Assembly: GCA_009760855.2 (NCBI GenBank)
Contig: WPIO01000078.1
Span: 1,400,501-1,464,500, forward strand
Source: Cristatella mucedo
Taxonomy: Eukaryota; Bryozoa; Phylactolaemata; Cristatellidae
Length of the DNA stretch: 64,000 bases
Reading direction: 5' to 3'
Every line of letters begins with the position of its first letter. Positions within the stretch are counted from its first letter, which is position 1. A program made the translations under genes and the position numbers. Shown piece by piece: positions 42,935 to 53,303 of this stretch. The notes beneath the pieces are model-generated. The model was not told the DNA's origin, searched no databases, and saw nothing but the letters and a program-made list of their open reading frames with translations.

Positions 42935-43510
42935 TGAAATTTAAAGAGCCTAGAATGAGATTTGAGTTCTCTGAGGACTCTTTATCAAGTGTATCATTAT
43001 GGTAATTATTAATTTATCCGTTACTGATTTCCAGCACATCAGTGTCTGATGTTTTTTTACCGTTTAGCCAACTATTGCTGAAACGAGCTGTACTTGCTTC
43101 AGGGTTCTGTCATTTATTTTTTGGTTGCTTCATTCTTTTCCTCCAGCCTGCCTATGTCAAATATTTCATAGCTAGGCTTTCCATTTTTCTCCGACGACTC
43201 CAGTCATTTAGCTGTGCTTCAAGCCAACTTCAAATCTTCATCGGAAAACGTGCCTTCAGTTTCTACGCTCCCAAGACCTGTAACTCGCTACCGGCTGACT
43301 TCACGATATTTTGTGCGACGTTTCGACATTTCAAAAGAAGCTAAAAGTCTACCTACTATCTGCAGCATATTCTCCATATGGTGAACTATCCTTTTCGTGC
43401 TGAATGTGTACGCTCTATTTCTAACCAATTTACACACTTCCTTTCTAGTGCCAAGAAAGCGATTTATTTCTCTTGGGGTGCTATGCAGATGATTATTATT
43501 ATTTACAATG
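42935..43510 (+). mobile_element. LINE family B fragments (tail, then C-terminus and 3' UTR)
   Basis: 42935-43000 is a solo tail (AGAGCCTAGAATGAG and ATTTGAGTTCTCTGAGG). From about 43075 a C-terminal RT remnant follows (GGGTTCTGTCATTTA, CCAGCCTGCCTATGTC) and then a decayed 3' UTR ending ATGCAGATGATTATTATTATT at about 43502. Heavily diverged. Confidence 0.7.
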
Positions 43511-43849
43511 TCTGGCTCACATATGCACTTAGATGGCGGCAGACTTTCCATGATTGGAGGACAGAAGAAAAACTTAAGAATTATCGAAAAACTGAGTCCA
43601 GCTCAGATATTTGAGAGCCAAACCCTCCGAATAAGCTCGACTCGCAGGTTTCATGTATTGCCGGCATGCAACCTAAGTGTCGTCTTCTAAAATTACTTTT
43701 GTTTAGGAGACTACGTCCGTCAGCTCCTCGAACAAGCCTGCCTAATTTTTTTTATGAAACATAACAATGGCTAGATTGGCTTGATTGGGCAAGAACACAA
43801 CAGCCAGACTGTTCCAGCTAATCGATTTTCATGCGCGTCCAATAAGAAA

Positions 43850-44150
43850 CCTACTGCTGGTGCATAACTCTGCTACCAGGCTTGTCTGTCGCTACGTCTT
43901 AACGGCCGTTCGATAAAATACCTTATTAATCTGCACTGTATCACCACTATGCAGCGGCTCGACTTCAAAATTCGGTCACTCGTGTGCACGTCTCTCAATT
44001 CCTTTGCTCCGGCCTGCGTTTCTGGAATACATGCATATCAGGCCTCTCGTAACATCTATTTACACTCCGGTCGTTCGGGCGTGCCTTCTCACGAGCTTCG
44101 ATTTCTTTGGAGACCTTGCCTTCAGTTCCTCTGCTAACAAAGTTTGAGCT
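43850..44150 (+). mobile_element. LINE family B fragment (RT C-terminus)
   Basis: CTGCTGGTGCATAACTCTGC, TACCAGGCTTGTCTGTCGC, then GCGGCTCGACTTCAAAATTC and GCACGTCTCTCAATTCC follow the order of the 45310-45460 segment. Many substitutions. Confidence 0.7.
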
Positions 44151-44189
44151 GACTACCGATTGAAAAACATATAATATATACATAACATA

Positions 44190-44322
44190 ATTCATTTTGT
44201 CTATTGTCCTAAGAGAACTTACTCTTTTAGTCAAGTGCTTCACATATACCACAGGGCTCGAGCCCACGACCTCTGCCAGACCATGTTCGGGGCTATCACC
44301 TTAACTACTGGGTCAAATCAGC
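44190..44322 (-). mobile_element. SINE2 copy
   Basis: TTGTCCTAAGAGAACTTAC, TCAAGTGCTTCACATATACC, AGGGCTCGAGCCC, ACGACCTCTGCCAGACC and ATCACCTTAACTACTGGG parallel 42270-42400 on the same strand. Confidence 0.87.
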
Positions 44323-44459
44323 CTTCACTTCCTCTCCTGGTTAGGAGAGAATAAAAAAGCAGCTACAAGCCTATTCAATACTACTACCCTTGCGGTCCAA
44401 CTGAGCATATTGCCATTTATTGATCTGCGTGTTCTTAAATTGTGCATGTTACGATAGGT

Positions 44460-45925
44460 AACTGGAATGTGTACTTTTCAGCACGTTTACAGCTTCACAG
44501 AGTCAGCATTGCTTCGGGTGTACAATGACCTACTTAGCAATGCAGACATGGGTAGAGTATCTCTGCTTGTTTTGCTCGACCTTTCAGCAGCTTTTGATAC
44601 TATCGTTCACCAAGTCCTTTTCGAGCGCCTCTCATCTCACCTGGGCATCAATAGCACTGTTTGCAAAGGTTCAGATCCTATCTCAGTGAGAGCCTCGCGA
44701 ATATTGATGTGAAAGGACAAAGATCATTCGAGAAGCCTATAAAATATGGGATACCTAAGGGCTGCGTGCTTGGTCCTGTTCTTTTCACGGTTTATACTTT
44801 ACCTCTTTCCGTTATGATAACCAAGCACAATCTAGGCTTCCACTTCTATGGGGATGATACCCAGGTGTACCTTTGCTTTCATCCCTCCCAGCACTCCAGC
44901 TCGTCCAATTCTCTCAACTCCCTTGCATTTATTGATGACATCCGCACATGGATGGCAGAACATTTTCTAAAATTGAATGATGATAAAACCAACTTACTAG
45001 TTATAGGCAAACCAAGTGTGATTCAGAAATTGGAAAGGGTAACGCTCAAAATCGGGTCTGTCAGCATATCTTCTGTTAAATCTGAATGAAGTCTAGGTGT
45101 CATATTCCAAAATAATCTTTCATTAGACAACCACATCAGCTCCACAGTCAAGTCTGCCTACTTTCAGCTACATATCATTGCTAAAATTTGGGCTTGTTTA
45201 GACAGGGATACCACATCCAAGTTGGCCTATGCATTTATGACATCCTGTCTTGACTTCTGTAACTCGCTGCTTGCTGGTCTACCCGCCTGCGAAATCTGGC
45301 GCTTACAGCTGGTACACCACTCTGCAGCTAGTCTTGTTTGTCGTGAGCGTCACAGTTGCCACATCACACAACTTCTCGCCGACCTGGACTGGCTTCCAGT
45401 CAAGCAACGCATCGACTTCAAGGTTCTGTCACTCACTTTTAGGTTCCTTCATTCTTTGGTTCCAGCCTACCTATCAGATTTACTGCCTCACCAAGCATAG
45501 CACCACCCACTTTTCAGAATCCAACTATTTATCTGTATCTCGTGCACACCTCAAATCCTTTGGATACCGTGCCTTTAATAATAATGCTCCCGAACCCTGG
45601 ACCTCACTTTCGACTTGCATCACAATTTCTCCTAACTTGACCACATTTAAAGAGAAACTAAAATGCACCAATTTGTCACAACATTTATGGGATCATGTGA
45701 TTCATTCTGTATGTACTTATGCATGCTGACACGATGCGTACTGCCACTAACCATACTTGCATGCTGACCATGTGCATGTCACCTCTAATCATATTCGTCT
45801 TGCTGCTTAGTGAGCATGCTACCATTAACCGTTCGATCGCACTTCCTTTGCAGCAATTTTAAAGTGTATAGAAAGAGATTGAGTTCTCTGAGGGCGCTTT
45901 ATCTAAAGTATGATTTTTATTTTCT
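44460..45925 (+). mobile_element. LINE family B, best-preserved RT half with full 3' end
   Basis: Frames 44467-44712 (FTESALLRVYNDLLSNAD; LLVLLDLSAAFDTIVHQVL), 44661-45089 (YGIPKGCVLGPVLFTVYTL; FYGDDTQVYLCF; FLKLNDDKTNLLVIGKPS) and 45222-45500 (CLDFCNSLLAGLPAC; HSCHITQLLADLDW) cover RT to C-terminus, followed by the complete 3' UTR and terminal block (45840-45925). Motif C is YGDD. Few disabling changes compared with copies I and II, so this looks younger. Confidence 0.92.
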
Positions 45926-45929
45926 ATGG

Positions 45930-46529
45930 AGTGTCTAGAAAGAGACCCTTGGAGTGCAATATGCATGTAAATCTTTTTATCAGTATATCTTTACTGAATC
46001 GTTCCAATCTTCACACTTCATCCGGACTATTTCTTTGGTGCAATTTTTTGTGATTTTATATTTAAGTTTTCATATTTTAGAGAATCGACAGCAAAGAAAG
46101 CACCTTTTCAAAAATCTAGTGCAGAGTTCGTTGCATGGCACCAATGAGATCATTCGCGTGAAGGTGCGAAGTGGAAGGCTTGCTAATCGTGGCGTTGCGG
46201 CTACGAACATTTGATGTGCTGATATGCTGACAAGTAGAAGGACGTACTGCATACATGAGCAGCAGCATATTTCATTGGCGTCACGTTTGTCTTGTTTTAA
46301 ATGTCGACAAACGCACTCTTAGCTTTACTTCCTATGGCGAGGACTCGCAGCTCTATGTATCCTTAGACAATTCACAACATTTCGCGATTATGCGTGCGGT
46401 GTGCGTGCATACGTGTGTGTTCATACGTATTTTTCGTCTGATCCCACACTAAATGCACCATTCACTAATTATAGTCAGGCCTAGCAGTGCAGGGATGGCG
46501 CTATCACCTCACGCGGTCAGCGGCCTTAC
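45930..46529. other. Intron 6 of gene B next to E6
   Basis: Nothing recognised; short frames only. GTGCGGTGTGCGTGCATACG near 46395 is a small purine-pyrimidine alternating patch. Confidence 0.35.
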
Positions 46530-46579
46530 CTGTTCCATTTATCATGTTGCACCTGTCATTTCGCCAGTAGTTCAAATGC
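46530..46579 (-). CDS. SCARB gene B, exon E6 (50 bp)
   Basis: One base completes Arg of E5, then HLNYWRNDRCNMINGT and one base of Asp, then the donor GTAAGG. Family signature: (L)xYW...C(D/N)xINGTD; human CD36 reads NLSYW...CDMINGTD. The Cys corresponds to C243. Acceptor ATATCGTTTAG is modest. INGT is an N-glycosylation sequon conserved in the family. It is one of the smallest exons, but the phases with E5 and E7 confirm it. Confidence 0.96.
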
Positions 46580-46884
46580 CTAAACGATATTCGGCAAACG
46601 CGAACTCAAAAGGCAGCCATAACTTGAAGCACTTGAAAACCGCGAATTTCGGTAAAAAGAAAACGGACCCGGCGGCTGTCGCTGCCTAGCGAAGCACCTA
46701 GCCATGCATACGCAAACCAAGTCAAGCGACGAACATGGGCCGCGAAATTATCCGCCTCTGACGCTTCCGCGCGAGCCGAGAGAGAGCACTGCCTGTCGAA
46801 AGAGCGAGCAGGAGAGAGTGCGAGGTCAGCGCGAGGCCAGGGGCGAGAAAGCCAGAGTCCAGCCGGAGCGTCCGCGCGGCTCAC

Positions 46885-46976
46885 CTCATGCCCTCCCATG
46901 ATGCTACCGTGAGGAACTTCGATATGTCTTCGTGCCCGCGAAAAACTTGAAATACGCCGCGGCTCGATCCATTCCT
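46885..46976 (-). CDS. SCARB gene B, exon E5 (92 bp)
   Basis: After the acceptor TTGTGTTGTAG it reads RNGSSRGVFQVFRGHEDI then SKFLTVASWEGM, and two bases of Arg before the donor GTGAGC. This is the family's GV(Y/F)xVxxGxxDISK...(W/Y)xG block, part of the beta-barrel. It sits in a GC-rich 0.6-kb stretch, and larger open frames in other phases overlap it (46904-47257 minus), which could mislead automatic gene callers. Entry phase 0 follows YYYN of E4. Confidence 0.95.
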
Positions 46977-48555
46977 CTACAACACAAGCGGCGTCGGAGC
47001 TTTTCCGTCGTTACAGCACCTGTAGCCCGCCTGTCACTTCGCAACCTAGTCGCGAGCTGAACCCTAATCCAAGTACCTGGGCTGGAAAAAGTGAGCCCGC
47101 TACAATTGCCACCGCCAACCCGACCTCGCGGGCAGGACTCTCGACTGCAGCAGCGGCAGCGTTCGACAGCTCCGCGTGGACGAATGCGCGCGCTTACGAG
47201 GGACGGGAACGTCGAGTGCGAAGTTCTGCCCTGCCCCACCTCTCCCACCGAAGCCACCGCCTCGAAGACCGGTACGGAAGGCGGACTTGCTTTGCAAGGC
47301 CACCGACCTGCTACAGTCGACTACGGTGGCGCTAATCCGAGTGGGTGCGAGTAAATACTACCAGTAGCGATACGGTTGGGATTCGACTAGGCGATTTTTC
47401 CGAAGACCCGAGGTGCGTCGAACTTGAACTAGTGTAGCTGTGTCGCAGTCGTCACTTTCTCATTGGAAATGCGCTAATAAACGCTTCGGAATGAGACGAC
47501 CTGCAAATCCAGGGGAATGGAAACGTCGAACACTTTCAAAGAAGAATCCCAATGTGCTCACGCCAGCCGTTTTGCTAATCTACTGTATCTCGCCAAAAAA
47601 AAGCCACCCCCTAGCCCTGCACCGTTGATCAGTGCGTACAAGTAGACAAGGACGCTCTTTACTTGAATTGTAAAAAAACTTGCCTCGAAGCGTTTCGCTA
47701 TTTTTGTTTATTTATTTATTTTTATTTTTATTTTTGAAACACGGGTCAGCGGTGATCTGACATGGCTGCTTGATTGGCGGTTTCTTTAATCGTGGCGATT
47801 AAGAACTGCGTGCACATACAATCGAGGCCACGAAAAGCGGTGCCATTTCGATACGCGGTCAGTTATCCGCTTGTCATCCATTCGTCAGCTATTCGCTCCG
47901 CCATTGTACAGATGCGACCGGCTCGAGCCGTCGTATGTGCGACCGGACGTGTATTGCGCTCGCACATTCGTAAATCAGGTGTGCGCGTCATCGGTGGCGT
48001 AGCGGCAGTGCTCTGCTTTCTTCTGCGTCACTACGCACTTTGGGGGCACATCTTCTGCCACTCGCTAGCAGCGCTTCGTGGCTCTAGTTGCTTCGTTGGT
48101 ATCTGTAACGCATCTTCAAGGACTTTCGTCCGCTAAGTAACTGCATTTGCGATTGGGACTTGAGCTCTGGAGCATATCATTGAAAACTTCCGAGGAACAC
48201 TCTGTATTCTGCATCAGTCGGAAGCTTAAAAGTTGACTGCTAGCGAGCGCTTCATGGCGACTGTCGGAACGCCGACCGACGAAGCAATCAGCCAATAAAG
48301 AGTTTCCCAAATTCTGCAGCCTAGGAAACGCGCTGGAGCCGTTAACTCAAAACCTTAGATGTTCCCTAGTGCTATTCCGCCCATATTAAGCTAGCACTGG
48401 CGAGGCACACTTAGGGAAGCTTCCACAAACTAAAGAGCTTGATGAAATACTGCTTCTGTTGTTAGTGTGGTACGAGTGATAATACATGAGCATGCAGAGA
48501 CCACGCTTATTCGTCGAGATAAGATGTCACAAATAGCCATACTTTCTATACAACA
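46977..48555. other. Intron 4 of gene B, left part
   Basis: GC- and CpG-rich until about 47350, then mixed; T-rich TTTATTTATTTATTTTTA near 47705. Plus frames at 47091-47354 and 47774-48136 and a minus frame at 48116-48310 have no family resemblance. No SCARB exon is expected because E4 joins E5 directly. Confidence 0.4.
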
Positions 48556-48630
48556 TTTGTAAATTTCATAGAAAGAGATTCAGTTCTCTGAGAGCGCTAT
48601 ACAATGCGTTATTATTATTATTATTACAGC
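48556..48630 (+). mobile_element. LINE family B solo 3' tail
   Basis: CATTTGTAAATTTCATAGAA, AGAGATTCAGTTCTCTGAG, AGCGCTATACAATGCG and (TTA)n at 48608-48626. Confidence 0.8.
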
Positions 48631-48639
48631 ATATTCATA

Positions 48640-49962
48640 ACAGCAGTTTAGATAGTGAGTAGCATGAAAGTAGCAGCTCAGGATGGCTGGAAAGGATACT
48701 GCGTAGTCGGCAGTACGAGAGTAGATGTCATTGACTAAGTATTGTGAAAATGAGTTCCGCAGTCAAGGACCTGCAGAGCAAAAGCTTTCGTCACCAACGG
48801 TCTTTAAGCGGAGGGATGTAACAGTTAATTTATTGTCCATAGATTACCTGAGGGCACGAAATATGAGGCTAAATGAACTAAAAGAAGCAGCTAAGCCGTA
48901 ATGGGCCCTGTTGCTTAGCGTAAGAATTTACTCTGTATCCGTTGATCACCCGGCAGCCATTCAAACTCATTCAGCAAAGAGACACGCTGTCAAACCTCAT
49001 TGATTTTTTCAACTAGCCTTGCAGCCATATTTATCACCAGTTGCAGCAGGCTTGTATATTTATTTGGACCTCATGAGAGCGGGAATTTCAATAATTTGAA
49101 TGTGCTATATCCAATGTATTATTATTATTATAATTAATGTAGCAGAGAGAGAGAGAGAGAACCAGAGTGCCAGTTAAATGTTTTGCAAGCCATCGTGGAA
49201 GACAGTCCTTAATTTCATATAGGGATCGGACGTGATCGCTAGCTGTGGAAGCAGTCTTCTTAATGAATTTTTTCAAAGTTAAGGCAACTGTCACCGACGA
49301 CATCTAAATTCCGAGCACACGGTGACAGTTGCACAATATCAGCTATTAGAAGAGCAAAGTCTTCTGGTCCAGTCATACGTTGGGGATGTGCTGTGAGTAT
49401 CTATAATGGTTCACTAGATAAGGTGGTAGCTTTTCACAACCTCGGCCCCAAGGTAGTGGGTTTAAATCATGAGTGGGCGATCCTTTATCGCCGCTGCAAG
49501 CGGCGGTGATCGCCTTTAAAGCTCTTCTGTCGCTATACAAATGAGGCTTTTAAATCAGCTAGTATTTTTTCTAGTTCAATTGTCATCGTTTAGTTTAAGC
49601 AAATTTCCCCATATCCAGATTAAAATGTCTGCAAGGCAAGCATTGACTTAAGCAGTCACTGCAGAATATTCCGATGGTGGAAATACAGCCACGTATCGTC
49701 AGCATTAAGTTGATAGCCCATTCCAGGGGTCCGAATCCCGTTTCCTAGTGGTTCAGTAATAATGGAGAACGGCAAAGTACCGAGGACCGACTCTTGTGAG
49801 ACTCCTCGTGTGACTGGTCTGGCAGATGAGACTTGACCCACCACACGACAAGAGTTGACCACGACTGGACAAGTACGATTAGAACCACCGCCGGTGCCTT
49901 GTCTGCCAGACCAATTTTGCTTTCAATCGTTCAAGTAGGTGGCGGATGAACGCATGGCATAT
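48640..49962 (-). mobile_element. LINE family A fragment, split by a SINE1
   Basis: AGTGAGTAGCATGAAAGTAGC, TCGGCAGTACGAGAG, TGAGGGCACGAAA (48645-48870) and, at 49150-49400 and 49563-49960, RT blocks (YQLNADDTWLYFH; VTRGVSQESVLGTL) match 9360-10440. A LINE B-like tail interrupts it at 49090-49135 (TATATCCAATGTATTATTATT), and a SINE1 at 49405-49562. Motif C reads LNADDT, with the usual Tyr changed to Asn. Confidence 0.85.
49405..49562 (+). mobile_element. SINE1 copy inside LINE A
   Basis: GGTAGCTTTTCACAACCTCG, GCCCCAAGGTAGTGGG, degenerate box B GGGTTTAAATCATG, then GTGGGCGATCCTTTATCGCC, GCTGCAAGCGGCGGTGATCG and GCTCTTCTGTCGCTATAC, ending TGAGGCTTTTAAATCAGC. Body nearly identical to 25320-25425. 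Confidence 0.9.
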
Positions 49963-49994
49963 GCGTGCTAAACGGAGCTACACGCTTTACTTAC

Positions 49995-50237
49995 ATTATA
50001 ATAATAGCCGAAGTTTGCATCAAATTGCGGCACTGTAATATTGAAGTCCTGTATCAGTTTAGCCACTCGAGGGTTTTGCAGAATTTGCTGAAGATCCGTG
50101 AGGAATTTGTCCGCGTAGCCCCACAGCAGCTCCTTCACAGAGATGGTGATAAACAGATGCTCATTCTCGATCATGCGAACAATAATGTCCAGCAGTTCTT
50201 CGGGCGTGCGCTGATTTCTGAATGAGTATTCCACCAC
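49995..50237 (-). CDS. SCARB gene B, exon E4 (243 bp)
   Basis: Eighty-one codons in phase 0 at both ends: VVEYSFRNQRTPEELLDI, then a helical apex region (MIENEHLFITISVKE), the family motif ELLWGYADKFL, then DLQQILQNPRVAKLIQDF, NITVPQFDANFGYYYN and the donor GTAAGT. ELLWGY.DPFL is one of the most constant CD36-family motifs; here Pro is Lys. The segment before it forms the three-helix apex that binds ligands in solved family structures; the longer, charged linker after LWGY may alter that surface. The acceptor (CTACGTTTAAG) has a weak pyrimidine tract. NIT is a glycosylation sequon. Confidence 0.97.
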
Positions 50238-50239
50238 CT

Positions 50240-50812
50240 TAAACGTAGTACAAATGTTGATATCTAATTCCTTTCAGAGGCCCCAACGGTAGTGCGGTTT
50301 CGTCACCGCAGAAGCTCGGGGCTAAAATCCGTCCCATCCTCAACCGGAACATTGGCGACTGAAGCCGCTCCAGATCCCGTTAGTGTATACTTAACATAAA
50401 TCGTTACGAACACTCTAAGGGATCGTTCAAGATGCAACCTTAACAATTGCAGATGCATGAACACAGCAAGTTGTCCTGAAGTTACGCCTATTTAAAATAG
50501 AAATTATTTAAAACTTTTTTAATGCAACTAAACAGGTAATGCCAAACAACAACGGATGGCATTAGAAATGGCGCGAGCTCAGAGCTCGGAGAGCAGCTTC
50601 CACTGCTTCCACTTCCGCCTCGTCGATTCCTCATCGCTTTTTTTCTAGCGCATGTTTAAGTGCATTTTAGTTGCCTTATTTGGCTCACCGCTAGCAGAAG
50701 TTCTTTTTCATCAATGAGAGCTGCTTTTTGTATGATCGGATGTAATTGTGTATGATTGTTAATGTAATGAAATACAAGCACACTATATTAACGAATTTCT
50801 TTTCTTTATTTC
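50240..50812. other. Intron 3 of gene B, left part
   Basis: No recognised feature. Confidence 0.4.
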
Positions 50813-50978
50813 TGCATTGATCTCCGTCTGTTACTCCATAGGACTAAGTCGGTACGCACACTAGGTAGGCGCGAAGTAGGTACTCGCAGCTAGGTACTAA
50901 GTTACGTCGGACAGTTTTCTATCGCGCTCGCAAAGCCTGCGCGGCTTTCAGTAAGCACTCAGTAGCCAGCACTTTTTT
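50813..50978 (-). mobile_element. LINE family A 3'-end fragment
   Basis: GATCTCCGTCTGTTACTCC, then TTCTATCGCGCTCGCAAAGC and GCGGCTTTCAGTAAGCAC match 9186-9300 and 27910-28025. Confidence 0.8.
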
Positions 50979-50979
50979 T

Positions 50980-53155
50980 TTAAGGAACCCATCAAAATCT
51001 CCGACACAGCTTCTACAGTGTGTTTTCTGAAAGGTACCCAAAATAAATAGTTGATTTTTGGATCAACCTTCTCAGTATTTTCTCAAGGCTTACCCTTAAG
51101 GCTCAGCTAATGACTCGTCGGTTATTGTGAGGTTTTCTTCTGGCTAAGAGAATTTGTCTACTTTGTTTCCGTGGCTTTGTGTGCATAACTTTACATACTC
51201 AGTGCAAGTTACAAACCATCTAAGCAGTCGCCCTGAATATCGTCTTGAGTGTTTCTGCATGCTTTTCTATGTGTGATATGTTCGTGTTTATGCGTGATGG
51301 TTTCATGATCGTGATAAAATGATATCGTGCACGTCAATAACGATCGGTTTCGGAACTCTCTTGCAGTTGATTTGTAATCCACCTGAATAGATATTTATTT
51401 CTGTTGGGGCTCTGCAAAACCGACCTATTATTATCATTTATATTATTGCTACCATTTCAATAAATACTACGGTTCTGTCCGATCCGCGTTCATATCATGT
51501 CGAATTTTTCTTTGGAGCGTCACAGGACAACCATGGACGTTTCTGTCGCTATGAAAAGAAGTCTTTCTCTGACTGGGAAACCCTGGATTTATATGCGGAT
51601 TTTATAACACGTCCTTAGCTCCGTCATAGTGGTAGCACGGCAAATAGTTAAGGCGGTGAATTTGAGAATTCCTGGCGTCGCTTCTTTTCATGCCTCTCTT
51701 GCATGGATTGTGCCTCTCTAAAAGGAGAAACTTGGGAGAGTTCTGGTGCAATTCTGCAATTATTTAGATGTTACGGGATAGCCTCTGTTGCCTTTTGGAG
51801 AAGGTTAACTTCATTTCTTGAATACCTGGACTCTAAACTGAGTACCTGCACTGTCGCTAGAGCAGCCGCAATGACGTCTGAGCACCCACATCGTCACCGA
51901 AGTACCCGCACATTAAACCGAGTATCGGAACTGTCACCTCAGTACACCCACTGTAACTAGAGTACCCGCCTAACAAGCTAAATCTTTTCGACTAAACCTG
52001 GGACTGAAATATTTAATCGGGAGCGGACTCAGTTAGCTCGTTAAGTGATTTAAGGTTCGGTACGTTTTTCTATTTTGATCATTCAAGTCAGTCACCCTTG
52101 GACACGACATAGATGGGGCGGCTCCCGATGGGAAAAGGTCAAAATGCAGAGAATCCGTGATCAAAAGCTCCCGATCGTAAGCTACTAATTCGCAGCCATA
52201 AAACGGCGTCTCGCTTTTTTTCTGCGCCCCCCTGTTACTCCAGCGTTTTCACGCTCTGTTCCCTCCTCTCTCCCGAAAAGAAGGCAGAATTGATCTTGCC
52301 TCGATATAGGCTGACAGAATTACCACTTCTAGCATTTTAGAAATTTTAGAGCAGCGAAAGTCACAATCAACGGTAGCAAAATCACTGCTATTTTCCATGC
52401 CTGATGGTGCCCAAGCATTCAGCCACGTTGCTCTCGGTTGCTCCTGGTTGCTCTTGCCCGGCAGCCCAGTGCCGCCAGGTGAGCAATTGCATCTACGTAG
52501 TCTCCAAACTCTGCAGCTAAGTGCTCTAAGTCAACCATTTAGAAACGTGAATGACCTATTGATTTGATTCAAATTTTCTGGCAATACTCAATGCCAGTGA
52601 CACGAGGATTATATTCACTTCAGTGGCATAACTAAAGGAGCGAATTTTTACCTGAAGGCCTCTGACGCCCAAGCACTCACAGAACCTAGAAAACGGCGGA
52701 TGTGCGAATGAAAGGAAGCGTGTCCGCTCTCGGCGTAGGAAGCAGTGAGAGGGCAGGGACATGGGTCTTGACAAGTCACTACGAAACGACTTCCGGATAC
52801 GCCTTTCAAGATAAATGCCTATGCCACCAACAAGTGCCTGATTAGGCGCCTCATCAGACGACTTGCAGAAGTAGCGAGATTGCGGAAGCCAGTACAAACT
52901 GGTTAGGGATGTGGTAATCACTCATTGTAGTGCCAGGCAAAGCTATACACCGACGAAGTAATGCCGAGAGTGAGACCGGTGAAGACTTACCGCTCATGCT
53001 TCTTATGTAACAAATCCCTTACACTTGTGTTTAAAACATAGACGAGCATATATCATGAAACTGGTTTAACCTAAAAATTCGATTTCTGAGGATCAGCCTT
53101 TCGATTCGCCCACGCGTGTAGCCTGGGATCTAGACGGGATCCTGTACTTACGTAC
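50980..53155. other. Intron 3 of gene B, right part
   Basis: About 2.2 kb with no recognised gene or repeat. Between 51830 and 51970 there are loosely repeated units like CTGAGTACCTGCACTGTC and GAGTACCCGC (about 25-40 bp, four or five copies), a weak tandem array. A 121-codon minus frame at 52556-52921 has no family resemblance. Confidence 0.4.
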
Positions 53156-53303
53156 ATAGACTGGAAAGTTGAGAGTCGTTACGACGAGGTCCTCTCCGTG
53201 TGCAGAGAGAGACGGGTTGAAATAATAAGTTCCCAGTTGCTGATATTCAACTGTGTCATCTGCATCGCTGTCAAAACTTATATTTGTCTTTAATGATATC
53301 TGA
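53156..53303 (-). CDS. SCARB gene B, exon E3 (148 bp)
   Basis: One base completes Thr of E2, then QISLKTNISFDSDADDTVE, YQQLGTYYFNPSLSAHGED and LVVTTLNFPVY before the donor GTACGT, in phase 0. This is the family block after GP(Y/F)TY: (N/D)TVxxxxxxxFxPxLSxGxExD.xTxLN. NIS and NPS-like positions include one real sequon (NIS). Acceptor TTGTTTTCAG. The junction with E2 gives RGPFTY-T-QISL, as expected for the family. Confidence 0.96.

Noticed and set aside
46904-47257. 117-codon minus frame over E5
   Set aside because: It covers most of E5 but in the wrong phase; the SCARB motifs GVFQVF and SWEGM are in another frame.
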